Assembly (NCBI RefSeq): GCF_037996825.1
Contig: NZ_JBBNAC010000001.1
Span: 1,116,001 to 1,180,000, forward strand
Direction: 5' to 3'
Length of the DNA: 64,000 nucleotides
DNA from: Bdellovibrio sp. BCCA
GTDB lineage: Bacteria > Bdellovibrionota > Bdellovibrionia > Bdellovibrionales > Bdellovibrionaceae
Part shown: piece by piece, positions 18,735 through 26,543 of the stretch
Position numbering within the stretch: position 1 is the stretch's first letter
Layout of the letters: each line of letters begins with the position of its first letter
Translations under genes and position numbers: made by a program
Notes under the pieces: model-generated
Databases searched by the model: none
Seen by the model: the letters and a program-made list of their open reading frames with translations, nothing else
What the model was told of the DNA's origin: nothing

Positions 18735-18890
18735 CTAACCTCCGCGATGTTTAAAATATTGGATGGCTTTTTCATGCTTTTGGGCGGCAGCTAAAGTTGA
18801 AAAAGTTCCGAGATTTCTCCGTTTGCCTGTCTTTGGATTTTTCTTACGAGAGTAAATTCTATATCCACCTGATTTAAGTTTGCGAATCAT
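18735..18890 (-). CDS. Conserved small basic protein, 51 residues
   Basis: The ATG at 18890 follows a perfect GGAGG site 6 nt upstream. The 51-residue product starts MIRKLKSGGYRIYSRKKN and continues KTGKRRNLGTFSTLAAAQKH. It is very basic, with a beta-strand pair followed by a helix ending AIQYFKHRGG. Similar small proteins with the GKRRNLGTF segment occur in many proteobacteria, in my recollection, and have no assigned function. The strong ribosome site, the codon use and this resemblance make it a real gene. It may bind nucleic acid, judging only by its charge. It stands alone between cinA and the histidine kinase. Confidence 0.8.
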   Translation of the reverse strand: MIRKLKSGGYRIYSRKKNPKTGKRRNLGTFSTLAAAQKHEKAIQYFKHRGG

Positions 18891-18968
18891 AGAGTCCTCC
18901 TTTGTCTTAAGAAAAATTGAATCATTTTCCTTCGAAAAAATGGAGAATCCAGTGTCTATTTACAAATT

Positions 18969-20072
18969 CTAAGAAAGATTCTTAAGCCAAAAGATCAATG
19001 CCATTTCCGCGAAGTACTGATGACGGCGCTCTCGCATGTTCGCTGTTTTGTAGGGAGCTTCGATAATATCTTTAAGAACGCGCCCTTTGTATTGCAGACT
19101 CACTTCGCAACTGTGCTCATCTTTCGGTAGCACATGCAGATGTAAATCCGCGGAATTCTTTACTGCGCGAGACTTTGAGAAACTCCACGATTGATCCGTC
19201 ATGAAGTCTCGTAATACGGGCATTAAACGGTTCATTAAAAATTGCCCTGTCACTTCGTCGATCAAGCAGACAGATTTTATTTGCTTTAAATTCTCCGCAA
19301 AAAGTTCAGCGGCATCGTTGCCATCGCGAGCAATCGTACAGAACTGCAAGGCCTCCGTGAGTTTTTCAAGAGCGTCGGCCATTTCTTTTTCTTGTGATTT
19401 AAAGAAAGACAGTTTTACTTCCACATACGGAAGATGCACGCGGTATCCTTTTTCGATTTTCACATCTTTTAAAACGTCTTCCACAATCACGGCGACATCG
19501 GATTCACCGACACCCATCGTGTCCCAGATGCGTGTGATATAGGGATCAAGATTTTTAGTATTTTCTGTGAGCCACTCAGCAATAGAATCTTCCCAAACGG
19601 CTTCGATTTCTCGTGGGGGTCCCGGTAAGACAAAAACTTTTTTACCATGAGCTTCAAGGTAAAAAGCATTCGCCGTCCCTTGAGAATTCAGCAGAATTTT
19701 GGAACCTTGGGGGAAGTAACATTGCTGTCTTTGGATGTCCTTCACGGCGTAACCGCGAGAGCTTAAGCGATCATTCACATGCTTCCAGGAAGTTTCATCA
19801 AACTCCAAAGGAACTCCCACCCATTCCGTCACAATATCGCGAGTGAAGTCATCGGACGTAGGCCCCAGTCCGCCGGTAATAAATAAAAGATCTCCATGAG
19901 AAGCGCAAAATTCCAAACCCTCGCGCATCAACTTTCGTTCATCGGGCACCACAAGATGCGCTGTCGTCGTCAGGCCCGCCGCTTTTAATTTTTTAGAAAT
20001 CCACGAAGCGTTTTTATTGACGATTTGTCCGTCGGTGAGTTCTGTGCCAATGCCTAAAATTGCGGCTTTCAT
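18969..20072 (-). CDS. CinA-like molybdopterin-binding domain protein
   Basis: The product has 367 residues. The ATG at 20072 follows AGGAGAATTCTCGCA. In-frame codons further upstream encode a basic, unlikely extension. Residues 1-170 are the MoaB/Mog-like domain of CinA (AAILGIGTELTDGQIVNKNA, then FITGGLGPTSDDFTRDIVTE and FVLPGPPREIEAVWE). The central domain (175-250) follows the CinA pattern. The C-terminal 110 residues do not show the usual PncC-type nicotinamide-nucleotide deamidase motifs, so this is probably a CinA with a divergent or lost amidase domain. In other bacteria CinA takes part in NAD by-product recycling. The N-terminal half alone would be an ADP-ribose pyrophosphatase-type enzyme. 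Confidence 0.83.
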   Translation of the reverse strand: MKAAILGIGTELTDGQIVNKNASWISKKLKAAGLTTTAHLVVPDERKLMREGLEFCASHGDLLFITGGLGPTSDDFTRDIVTEWVGVPLEFDETSWKHVNDRLSSRGYAVKDIQRQQCYFPQGSKILLNSQGTANAFYLEAHGKKVFVLPGPPREIEAVWEDSIAEWLTENTKNLDPYITRIWDTMGVGESDVAVIVEDVLKDVKIEKGYRVHLPYVEVKLSFFKSQEKEMADALEKLTEALQFCTIARDGNDAAELFAENLKQIKSVCLIDEVTGQFLMNRLMPVLRDFMTDQSWSFSKSRAVKNSADLHLHVLPKDEHSCEVSLQYKGRVLKDIIEAPYKTANMRERRHQYFAEMALIFWLKNLS

Positions 20073-20256
20073 TGCGAGAATTCTCCTAAATCTTTCTCTC
20101 ACTTTGCCCGCCAAACGATCCAATCTCAAGATCTGCGTCCAGATTCTTCCGAATAGGCTCTGCCAATGGCGTATATGCATCGCATTATCGTGGTCAAAAC
20201 CTTGCCCCGGTGTCACTCTCTCAATAGATTCACGCAGTTAAATTAGATAATAAGAC

Positions 20257-20304
20257 GCTGCTTCAGTTCCGGGCCTGTGGCCCTGCACTCTGCCGGCGTC
20301 CGCC
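20257..20304 (+). repeat. Dispersed intergenic hairpin repeat, copy C
   Basis: GCTGCTTCAGTT, the hairpin GGGCC-tgt-GGCCC, then CACTCTGCCGGCGTCCGCC. It ends 15 nt before the acyl-CoA dehydrogenase start, so it sits in the leader of that gene next to its ribosome site. Confidence 0.75.
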
Positions 20305-20318
20305 GAAGGAGTCCCGTT

Positions 20319-21527
20319 ATGTCTTTTAATTGGAAAGAGTTTGATCTTTACAATCCAACACCTGAACACGCGATGCTTCGTGAAACTGTGAAGGCATTCA
20401 CAGAAGCTGAAATCGAACCGCAGGCTCATGAGTTTGATCGTTCTGAAAAATTCAATCTCGCTCTTTTCAAAAAAGTCGGTGAGTTGGGACTTCTTGGTAT
20501 CACAGTTCCTGAACAATTCGGTGGTGCGGGAATGGATGCGACAGCGGCTGCGATCGTGCATGAAGAGTTGTCGGCATCAGATCCAGGATTCTGCTTGGCT
20601 TACCTTGCGCACTCCATGCTTTGCGTGAACAACATTGCCGTGAACGGAAGTGATGAACAACGTCACAGAGTTTTGCCAAAACTTTGCTCTGGCGAATGGG
20701 TTGGTTCCATGGCGATGTCTGAGCCTGCCGTGGGAACAGACGTTTTGGGTATGCAATCAAAAGCTGTGAAAACAGGAAACGACTATATTTTGAACGGTCG
20801 TAAAATGTGGATCACCAACGGCACAATCGATGAAAATAACACTCCTTGCGATCTTGTTTTGGTTTACGCAAAAACAGGCGAGAAACACGGACGCGCTCTG
20901 GTTTCGACATTCATCGTTGAAAAAGATCACAAGGGTTTTGAAGTCGGACAAAAAATCAAAGACAAGCTTGGCATGCGTGGTTCCAACACCGCGGAACTTG
21001 TTTTCCAAGACTGCCATATTCCTGCAGCGAACTTGATCGGTCATGAAGGGGATTCTATGCTCCACATGATGCGCAATCTTGAGATCGAGCGTCTGACTTT
21101 GGCTGCGATGAGCTTGGGTATTGCCCGTCGTTCTATTGAAATCATGAACCGTTACGCGACAGAGCGTGAGGCTTTCGGAAAATCTTTAAATCACTTCGGT
21201 CAAATTCAACGCTACATCGCTGACAGCTATGCAGAATACAAAGCGGCACGTGCTTACGTTTACGAAACAGCTCGTCGCATGGATTTGAATAAAGAAGGAA
21301 ACCGTTTGGATTCTGACGGTGTAAAACTTGTTGCAACAACAATGGGTAAAAACGTCGCAGACCGCGCGATCCAAGTTTTGGGTGGCTACGGTTACGTGGG
21401 CGAGTACGTTGTTGAAAGACTTTGGAGAGACGCAAAGTTATTAGAAATTGGCGGCGGAACTTTGGAAGCGCACCAAAAGAATATCACTCGTGACTTGGCG
21501 AAGAGCCCTGAGTCTCTTTACAAGTAG
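20319..21527 (+). CDS. Acyl-CoA dehydrogenase (isovaleryl-CoA dehydrogenase-like)
   Basis: A 402-residue FAD enzyme that oxidises acyl-CoA to 2-enoyl-CoA. The ATG at 20319 follows CGAAGGAGTCCCGTT. Signatures include MAMSEPAVGTDVLGMQ, KMWITNGT (FAD/substrate loop) and VLGGYGYVGEYVVERLWRDA. At the usual late catalytic-Glu position (YEGT in most family members) this protein has EIGGGTLEA, with Gly instead of Glu. An alternative Glu is available in LEIERLTLAAMS, where isovaleryl-CoA and some long-chain dehydrogenases carry their base. This favours a branched-chain role such as leucine breakdown. The first enzyme acts in the cytoplasm with an electron-transfer flavoprotein that is not encoded here. 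Confidence 0.9.
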   Translation: MSFNWKEFDLYNPTPEHAMLRETVKAFTEAEIEPQAHEFDRSEKFNLALFKKVGELGLLGITVPEQFGGAGMDATAAAIVHEELSASDPGFCLAYLAHSMLCVNNIAVNGSDEQRHRVLPKLCSGEWVGSMAMSEPAVGTDVLGMQSKAVKTGNDYILNGRKMWITNGTIDENNTPCDLVLVYAKTGEKHGRALVSTFIVEKDHKGFEVGQKIKDKLGMRGSNTAELVFQDCHIPAANLIGHEGDSMLHMMRNLEIERLTLAAMSLGIARRSIEIMNRYATEREAFGKSLNHFGQIQRYIADSYAEYKAARAYVYETARRMDLNKEGNRLDSDGVKLVATTMGKNVADRAIQVLGGYGYVGEYVVERLWRDAKLLEIGGGTLEAHQKNITRDLAKSPESLYK

Positions 21528-21532
21528 GTATC

Positions 21533-22249
21533 ATGTTTCCATACGGGCCCGAGCTTGAGATCAACGCCAATTTAAAAGTTCACTATCAATTGATTCTTGA
21601 GAAGATCGGGCCTTTGCTCACAGACGAGCGCCGACAAAAAATCGAGCGTGTTGTCTCTTTAAGAAATTTCGACACGGCCGTTGTTCTTGAAGGCATTTAT
21701 GATCGCGGGAATATTTCTGCGGTGATGAGAAGTGCCGAGGGCTTGGGTTTTGGAAATTTCCACGTCATTGAAACTCAAGAAAAATTCAAAGAAGCCAATC
21801 GTGTCACTCAAGGTGCCGACAAATGGGTGGAAGTGCAGAAGTGGAAAAAGACCGCTGATTGCGTAAAGACTTTAAAATCCCAAGGCTACAAAATCTGTGT
21901 CACACACTTGGATGCCAAAGCCAAACCTCTGCACGAAATTGATTTTTCCGGCAAAGTCGCCCTTGTCTTAGGAAATGAAAAAGATGGTGTGAGCCCTGAG
22001 ATGATTGCTGCTGCCGATGAAACCATCATCATTCCAATGACGGGCTTCGTGCAAAGTTTTAACATCTCTGTGGCGGGGGCTTTAAGTCTTTACCATATCT
22101 CTCAAGATCGTTTGAAGCGCTTAGGATCAAATGCGTCTTTATCTCAAGAAGAGCAGGGGATCTTGCAGGCTTATTACTACATGCGCACACAAGACTCGGC
22201 AGCTCAATACCTAGAAGAAATGTTTTCTCGCGGAATCCTTAAAGCCTAA
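21533..22249 (+). CDS. trmH: tRNA/rRNA 2'-O-methyltransferase, SpoU/TrmH family
   Basis: A 238-residue SPOUT-class methyltransferase with the deep trefoil knot. Motif 1 has Asn and Arg (DRGNISAVMRSAEGLG), motif 2 is VLGNEKDGVSPE and motif 3 is IPMTGFVQSFNISVAGAL. This is the set seen in TrmH, which methylates Gm18 of tRNAs, and the long C-terminal helix also fits TrmH. It begins 5 nt after the acyl-CoA dehydrogenase stop, so they are co-transcribed. An rRNA-modifying paralogue is possible. Confidence 0.88.
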   Translation: MFPYGPELEINANLKVHYQLILEKIGPLLTDERRQKIERVVSLRNFDTAVVLEGIYDRGNISAVMRSAEGLGFGNFHVIETQEKFKEANRVTQGADKWVEVQKWKKTADCVKTLKSQGYKICVTHLDAKAKPLHEIDFSGKVALVLGNEKDGVSPEMIAAADETIIIPMTGFVQSFNISVAGALSLYHISQDRLKRLGSNASLSQEEQGILQAYYYMRTQDSAAQYLEEMFSRGILKA

Positions 22250-22265
22250 ACGCGTGGCTCTCGGG

Positions 22266-22403
22266 CGCTTTTACTGGGGAAGAATCCTGGCAGGTCCGCT
22301 CCGTCAGACACGGCATCGTGCCTCACCGCGCTTTGGTACGACTTCGTGTCGGCGCGGAGGTCTGACTGCGCAGAACTGCCAGGATTCTTCCCCAGCAAAA
22401 GCG
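22266..22403. repeat. Long inverted-repeat element, 138 bp, 28-nt arms
   Basis: The terminal arms 22266-22293 (begins CGCTTTTACTGGGGAAG) and 22376-22403 (ends CTTCCCCAGCAAAAGCG) are complementary at 27 of 28 positions. The 82-bp interior is GC-rich and also self-complementary in parts (CGTCAGAC with GTCTGACTG, CACCGCGC with GCGCGGAG). It lies 16 nt after trmH. A second element of the same size and design is at 26397-26529. Confidence 0.85.
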
Positions 22404-22486
22404 ATGATGTCCTGTGTTTAGCATTAAGATTTAGCTCGGCGTACTTTTGCGAATGACTCTGTTTTTAGAGTTTGTAGAATTGGTCT

Positions 22487-22736
22487 ATGGAAAATATTAT
22501 TTTTCGTCCCGCGCAGATTGAAGATGTTTCCGAATTGGTGAAGCTTCGCTTCATGATGATTTGTGAAGATGGTGGTGATTTGTCTCAGAAGACGCCTGAG
22601 TTTGAGAGGCTTGCTGCATGCCAAAAAATCAGGTGCTTCTAAAATTCACTTGGGGACTTCTAAAGAGGGTCGACACCTTTATGAAAAATTGGGTTTTAAA
22701 GATGTCGCCGTTCCTGCTTTGGAACTCAGATTTTAA
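22487..22736 (+). pseudogene. GNAT acetyltransferase remnant (internal deletion plus frameshift)
   Basis: The ATG at 22487 opens a typical GNAT N-terminus (MENIIFRPAQIEDVSELVKL) that continues for 51 codons to a stop at 22642. From about 22610 another frame encodes the end of a GNAT domain: LLHAKKSGASKIHLGTSKE, then GRHLYEKLGFKDVAVPALEL, stopping at 22736. The G-R-x-LYEKLGF segment is the classic last motif of the family. About 70-80 middle residues, including the acetyl-CoA loop, are missing and the two ends are out of frame. This is a decayed gene, not a small protein. Confidence 0.85.
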
Positions 22737-22737
22737 T

Positions 22738-23361
22738 TTATTTCGTTCCTGAAGATTTGTTTTGATACGAACCTTTGCCGCCGTTTTTGCGCACGAGTTT
22801 TTCATAGAATGCGATTTGTTTGTCGATGCTCTTTTGCATTTCTGGTGAGTCGACTTTGCGGCAGACATTCAGCGATTCAATTGTGCCTGCTGGGTCGTAC
22901 TTGTTTTGATATTCGGATGTGACGCTGTTCATTTGGCGGATCAATTCTTTTTTTAATAGATCCAATAAAGATTTATCCAATTGCGCACTTGGAGTTTCAG
23001 CATGCGCTTTTTGTTCTTTGGTTGGTTCTTGAAAAGACACATTTCCTAGCGTTCCATTTTTTTGGAAGTTCAACACACGATAAAACGGTTGTTTCTTTTC
23101 ATCTAAACGGATGACTAAAGATTTATCGGCGTATTTGTTTTCAAGAACTCCGATGGATTCGTCTGTTACGAAATATAATTTCTTGCCGGAAGAAAACTCA
23201 AATGGTGTTGCAGAATCGGTTGTGAGCTTAAAAGTGCGAGCATCCGCTTTGCCATCCAAAGCTTCATGGCAACGGATCAAGTTTGTAAGCTCTTGAGAAG
23301 CTAAAGCCGGAAGAGTTGAAAGAACACCTAAACACGCTAAAAAGAGAGACGCTTTTTTCAT
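22738..23361 (-). CDS. Secreted protein of unknown function
   Basis: A 207-residue exported protein. The ATG at 23361 starts the signal peptide MKKASLFLACLGVLSTLPALAS. The mature part begins QELTNLIRCHEALDGKADA. It has a beta-rich first half, including FSSGKKLYFVTDE, and a helical, Lys- and Gln-rich second half. Two Cys (RCHEALD and NVCRKVD) could form a disulfide. No family recognised. Its stop lies 2 nt from the end of the GNAT remnant on the other strand. Confidence 0.75.
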   Translation of the reverse strand: MKKASLFLACLGVLSTLPALASQELTNLIRCHEALDGKADARTFKLTTDSATPFEFSSGKKLYFVTDESIGVLENKYADKSLVIRLDEKKQPFYRVLNFQKNGTLGNVSFQEPTKEQKAHAETPSAQLDKSLLDLLKKELIRQMNSVTSEYQNKYDPAGTIESLNVCRKVDSPEMQKSIDKQIAFYEKLVRKNGGKGSYQNKSSGTK

Positions 23362-23492
23362 AGTATTCCAGTTCCGCGAGCTCACATGCCGCTCTTTGAG
23401 GATAAACGGAATTTTGTCCAGCTTCGAGTCTAGATTGAAGGGTTGTCCTTGGGCTCAAATTCCACTAGGATTTTTCTATGGAAGGAGCCTCT

Positions 23493-24374
23493 ATGAAAAA
23501 GACAGCTTTGATAATCTCCCTTGCGGTTCTTGCCGGTTGCGCCGAGAAAGTAGTGACGGATCATAGTGATAAGCCGGCACCCATCGCCGCAAAATCCTCG
23601 TTTTTTATGACAAAACCTCAGCCGACCGAACCTGTCGAGTTGGTCTTTGATACAAAGTACGCAGGGAAAAAGGCGGTGAACTATCGAAAAAATCCCGATA
23701 TCAAAATGTCGGGGAGCGCGACTTTAGACCCGAAAGCTCTAAAGGAAGTCGCTAAGCCTGTTAAAAAGAACAAAGCCCCTTTTTACGTGTTTGATCTTCG
23801 TCAAGAATCTCACGGTCTTATCAATGACATTCCGGTGACGTGGCAAGCAGAGCACGATTGGGCCAACGCCGATTTGAATCATGACGAAGCTGTTCGCCGC
23901 GAACGCCGTCAACTTGGTGATTTGCGTGTCGGGGAAAAAATCAATGGTGTAGAAATCAAAAGTATCGAAACGGAAGAGAGCATGGTTCGAAGTGCCGGCT
24001 ATCAATACGTGCGCTTAACCGTGACGGACCACGTTCGTCCGGTGGATTCAGAAGTAGATCGCTTCATTGAGGCGGTTCGCGAGCTTCCGGAAAATGCGTG
24101 GATTCATTTTCACTGCCGTGCGGGCAAAGGTCGTACAACGACGTTTATGGTTTTGTACGATATGCTGATCAACGCAAAGTATGTTCCGTTTGACGACATC
24201 ATCAATAGAAATGCGAAACTCAGCGAAGACTACGACGTGATGGCTGTTGTTGATGCCAAAGACTGGAGAGCGCCTTACCAAAAAGAACGCGCTGATTTCG
24301 TTCGTGCCTTTTACGAATACGCTAAAGAAAATCCACGTGGTGAGAAAAAACTTTGGTCGGAGTGGGTGAAATAA
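23493..24374 (+). CDS. PTP-like phosphatase lipoprotein (cysteine phytase type)
   Basis: The product has 293 residues. The ATG at 23493 follows GAAGGAGCCTCT. The signal peptide ends in a lipobox (LAVLAGC), so the mature protein is anchored by Cys near residue 17. The catalytic P-loop HCRAGKGRTTTF (His-Cys-x5-Arg-Thr) is near residue 210. A general-acid Asp in TVTDHVRP lies before it. This layout, with an N-terminal strand domain (VFDLRQESHG) and the loop DIPVTW.AEHDW, resembles the bacterial protein-tyrosine-phosphatase-like inositol polyphosphatases (cysteine phytases). The likely substrate is a phosphorylated inositol or a phosphoprotein in the periplasm, or from prey. The next gene overlaps its stop codon. 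Confidence 0.85.
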   Translation: MKKTALIISLAVLAGCAEKVVTDHSDKPAPIAAKSSFFMTKPQPTEPVELVFDTKYAGKKAVNYRKNPDIKMSGSATLDPKALKEVAKPVKKNKAPFYVFDLRQESHGLINDIPVTWQAEHDWANADLNHDEAVRRERRQLGDLRVGEKINGVEIKSIETEESMVRSAGYQYVRLTVTDHVRPVDSEVDRFIEAVRELPENAWIHFHCRAGKGRTTTFMVLYDMLINAKYVPFDDIINRNAKLSEDYDVMAVVDAKDWRAPYQKERADFVRAFYEYAKENPRGEKKLWSEWVK

Positions 24375-24793
24375 TGAAAAAGAATTTAAGTATCGTTTTG
24401 GTCATGTTGTTTCTAGGAGCCTGTGCGACAAAACCAAAATCCCATGACTCTGGTTTTGAAGATTTAAAAGAAACAAAACATGCAACAACTGTAAAGAAAG
24501 CAGAAAAAGCTCCCGCAGAACCGGCGAAGGCTTCAAGTATCGTCGTCGATTCCAAGGATTTACAAGTTCTAGAAAAAATGACGAAAGCTGTGGAGTTGTA
24601 TGTTTTAAAAAATGATAAGAAGCAGTTCACAGCACTTTGTAAAGACAAACGCTTTGATTGTTTCGTAGACGATAAAGCTTACCCGAAAACAAAAAAGAAA
24701 ATCGCACGTGCGGTGCCTCCTTATGCCAGCGGCTCAAAAATGGGCTTGCAAGGAGAGCAACGCGTGCACGTGAAATACGATTTTTATCCTTAG
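24374..24793 (+). CDS. Small lipoprotein of unknown function
   Basis: The product has 139 residues. The ATG overlaps the preceding stop (TAATG), which implies translational coupling with the phosphatase. The signal peptide ends in the lipobox FLGACATK. The mature N-terminal third is Lys/Ala/Pro-rich and probably a flexible linker. The C-terminal part (residues 60-139) has two cysteines (LCKDKRFDCF) and ends VHVKYDFYP. The family is unknown. It probably works with the phosphatase at the same membrane. It overlaps the convergent pseudouridine synthase gene by 4 nt. Confidence 0.78.
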   Translation: MKKNLSIVLVMLFLGACATKPKSHDSGFEDLKETKHATTVKKAEKAPAEPAKASSIVVDSKDLQVLEKMTKAVELYVLKNDKKQFTALCKDKRFDCFVDDKAYPKTKKKIARAVPPYASGSKMGLQGEQRVHVKYDFYP

Positions 24794-26355
24794 TTTTTAC
24801 GAAGGATGATGGATTTCATCAAGGGCTCCTGATCTGGGAGCTCAAAGTCCAAACCTTGCGCCGGAGCGGGCAAGATCTTAAACGAAAATTCTCTTTTTAG
24901 TTTGTTCAATCTTAAATGCAAATCACCGGTCGTCCATTTTTCGTAGTTCGTGCAGAAAAGCAGAAGGCCGTTTTTTTCTAAGCAGTACATGCAATTGATC
25001 ATCAGCTCATCAAAGTTTTTGCTGATTGAAAACACACCACTCTTCGAACGACCAAAAGAAGGAGGATCACAGATGATCAACCCAAATTTTCTTTTGCGAC
25101 GGATAGTGCCCTTTAAGAACAACAAACAGTCTTGCACCCAAAACTCGTAATTATCTTGTTCTGGGTTCAAACTGTTCAGTTCGAAATTGCGTTTACTCCA
25201 ATCAATGAAGTTTTGCGAAACGTCGACGGTGCAAACTTCCTGGGCTCCCGCTAACGCTGACACCACACTGAAACCACTCGTGTAAGAGAAAAGATTTAAA
25301 ACACGGCGATCTTCAGCATGTTCTTTCACCCACAGACGGTTTTCACGCTGATCCAGGAAAAGTCCCGGAGACAATCCCGTGTCACTGCGAAGTTCGTAGT
25401 TCACGCCATTTTCTTTCGCCGTCCAACGTGTCGAAGTATTGCCGATATTCCAAAGAATCTCAGCATTGGGATCTTCACCACGGTTGAGCATTTTGCGCAC
25501 CAGGATTTTCTTTTGATGTTTTTTAGCAAGCTTTTCAAAGCGAAGCAGATCTTGAACCGTTGGATCGGATTCTTTGTACCAATAAACCCAAAGGTACTCA
25601 CCGTATTGATCGATACGGTAAGTGTCCAACTCACGATGACTAAGACGCAATGATTCTTCTTTAAGTTCCGAAAACTTATACATGCGTTCACGGCGCTGGA
25701 ACGCTTCCGCTAAAATCAGCTCTTCCGTTTGAGATTGTTCATTGTGCTCGGCCCACTCTGGAAGATCCGTTTCAAAGTGGATTTTTTCACCACGAAGTTC
25801 AAAAGAAAGCGAAAGCGAGTGAAGGCACAAACGGAAATAAGGAGTTCCGTTGTGATCATTATCACCTAAGATTGCAATGCCGTTAGCTTCGGCGTGCAAA
25901 CGAATTTGATGAGGTTTTCCCGAGTGGGGAACTGCTTCCCAAAGACCGTAATCGCCAACACTCTTCAGCCATTTAAAACTGGTTTTAGAGTTCGGCTCTT
26001 TGCTCACCGAGCTGACGAAAGCATTTCTTTCTTTCGTGATTAAAGATTCGTAAGTGAACTCTTTCTGTGAAGATTTTTTGTCCGTGAGAAAAAGATATTT
26101 TTTAGCGACCTTGTGTTGTTCAAAAAGATGCGTGATCTCGGCGGCTAATTCCTGCGAAGTCGGGAAGACCATGGCTCCTGATGTTGCTTTGTCCAGGCGA
26201 TGCACGACGTAGAGTTTGCGATCCAGTTCCTCTTCATACACTTCCACGCAACCACGCTGCCCGAACTCGGGAGTATGGGTGTTGAGGCCTGCGATCTTGT
26301 CAATAAAGATGCAGCCGGCTAATTCGGTGTATCGGAGCTTAATCACACGTGTCAT
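24790..26355 (-). CDS. Pseudouridine synthase (RluA-like) fused to an RlmI-like methyltransferase
   Basis: The product has 521 residues and two enzyme halves. Residues 1-230 are an RluA-family synthase with the catalytic Asp motif HRLDKATSGAMVF (Asp near residue 53), the KKYLFLTD strand and PHSGKPHQIRLHAEA. Residues 250-521 are a class I SAM-dependent methyltransferase of the RlmI/RlmK type. The SAM loop is VLNLFSYTSGFSVVSALAGA. The acidic residue is in CTVDVSQNF, and the base-flipping motif is CDPPSFGRSK. RlmI/RlmK methylate 23S rRNA cytosine or guanine. The N-terminal PUA-like part of RlmI is replaced by the synthase. The fusion suggests two modifications placed near one another in rRNA, but the target is inference. 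Confidence 0.88.
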   Translation of the reverse strand: MTRVIKLRYTELAGCIFIDKIAGLNTHTPEFGQRGCVEVYEEELDRKLYVVHRLDKATSGAMVFPTSQELAAEITHLFEQHKVAKKYLFLTDKKSSQKEFTYESLITKERNAFVSSVSKEPNSKTSFKWLKSVGDYGLWEAVPHSGKPHQIRLHAEANGIAILGDNDHNGTPYFRLCLHSLSLSFELRGEKIHFETDLPEWAEHNEQSQTEELILAEAFQRRERMYKFSELKEESLRLSHRELDTYRIDQYGEYLWVYWYKESDPTVQDLLRFEKLAKKHQKKILVRKMLNRGEDPNAEILWNIGNTSTRWTAKENGVNYELRSDTGLSPGLFLDQRENRLWVKEHAEDRRVLNLFSYTSGFSVVSALAGAQEVCTVDVSQNFIDWSKRNFELNSLNPEQDNYEFWVQDCLLFLKGTIRRKRKFGLIICDPPSFGRSKSGVFSISKNFDELMINCMYCLEKNGLLLFCTNYEKWTTGDLHLRLNKLKREFSFKILPAPAQGLDFELPDQEPLMKSIILRKN

Positions 26356-26396
26356 CTGGCTACTATAATCCGGTTTTCATTGAGGGTCATCGGTAT

Positions 26397-26529
26397 ATTC
26401 GCTAGAAAGTATAGCTGGACCTTGCCGCTTCGGACAGTCCTCACTCGAATGGTTTGGTGATGGCTCCGCCGTTGTTTTTCGCCTCGTTGCGGAACTTGCG
26501 TCAAGATCCAGCTATACTTTCTAGCGAAT
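26397..26529. repeat. Long inverted-repeat element, 133 bp, 28-nt arms
   Basis: The arms 26397-26424 (begins ATTCGCTAGAAAGTATAGC) and 26502-26529 (ends GCTATACTTTCTAGCGAAT) are complementary at 27 of 28 positions. The arm sequence has nothing in common with the element at 22266, but the size and layout are the same. Both interiors contain a CCTCAC-CG stretch followed by GTTTGGT or CTTTGGT. The right arm ends 4 nt before the ribosome site of lemA. Confidence 0.85.
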
Positions 26530-26543
26530 AACGGAGGTCTCTC

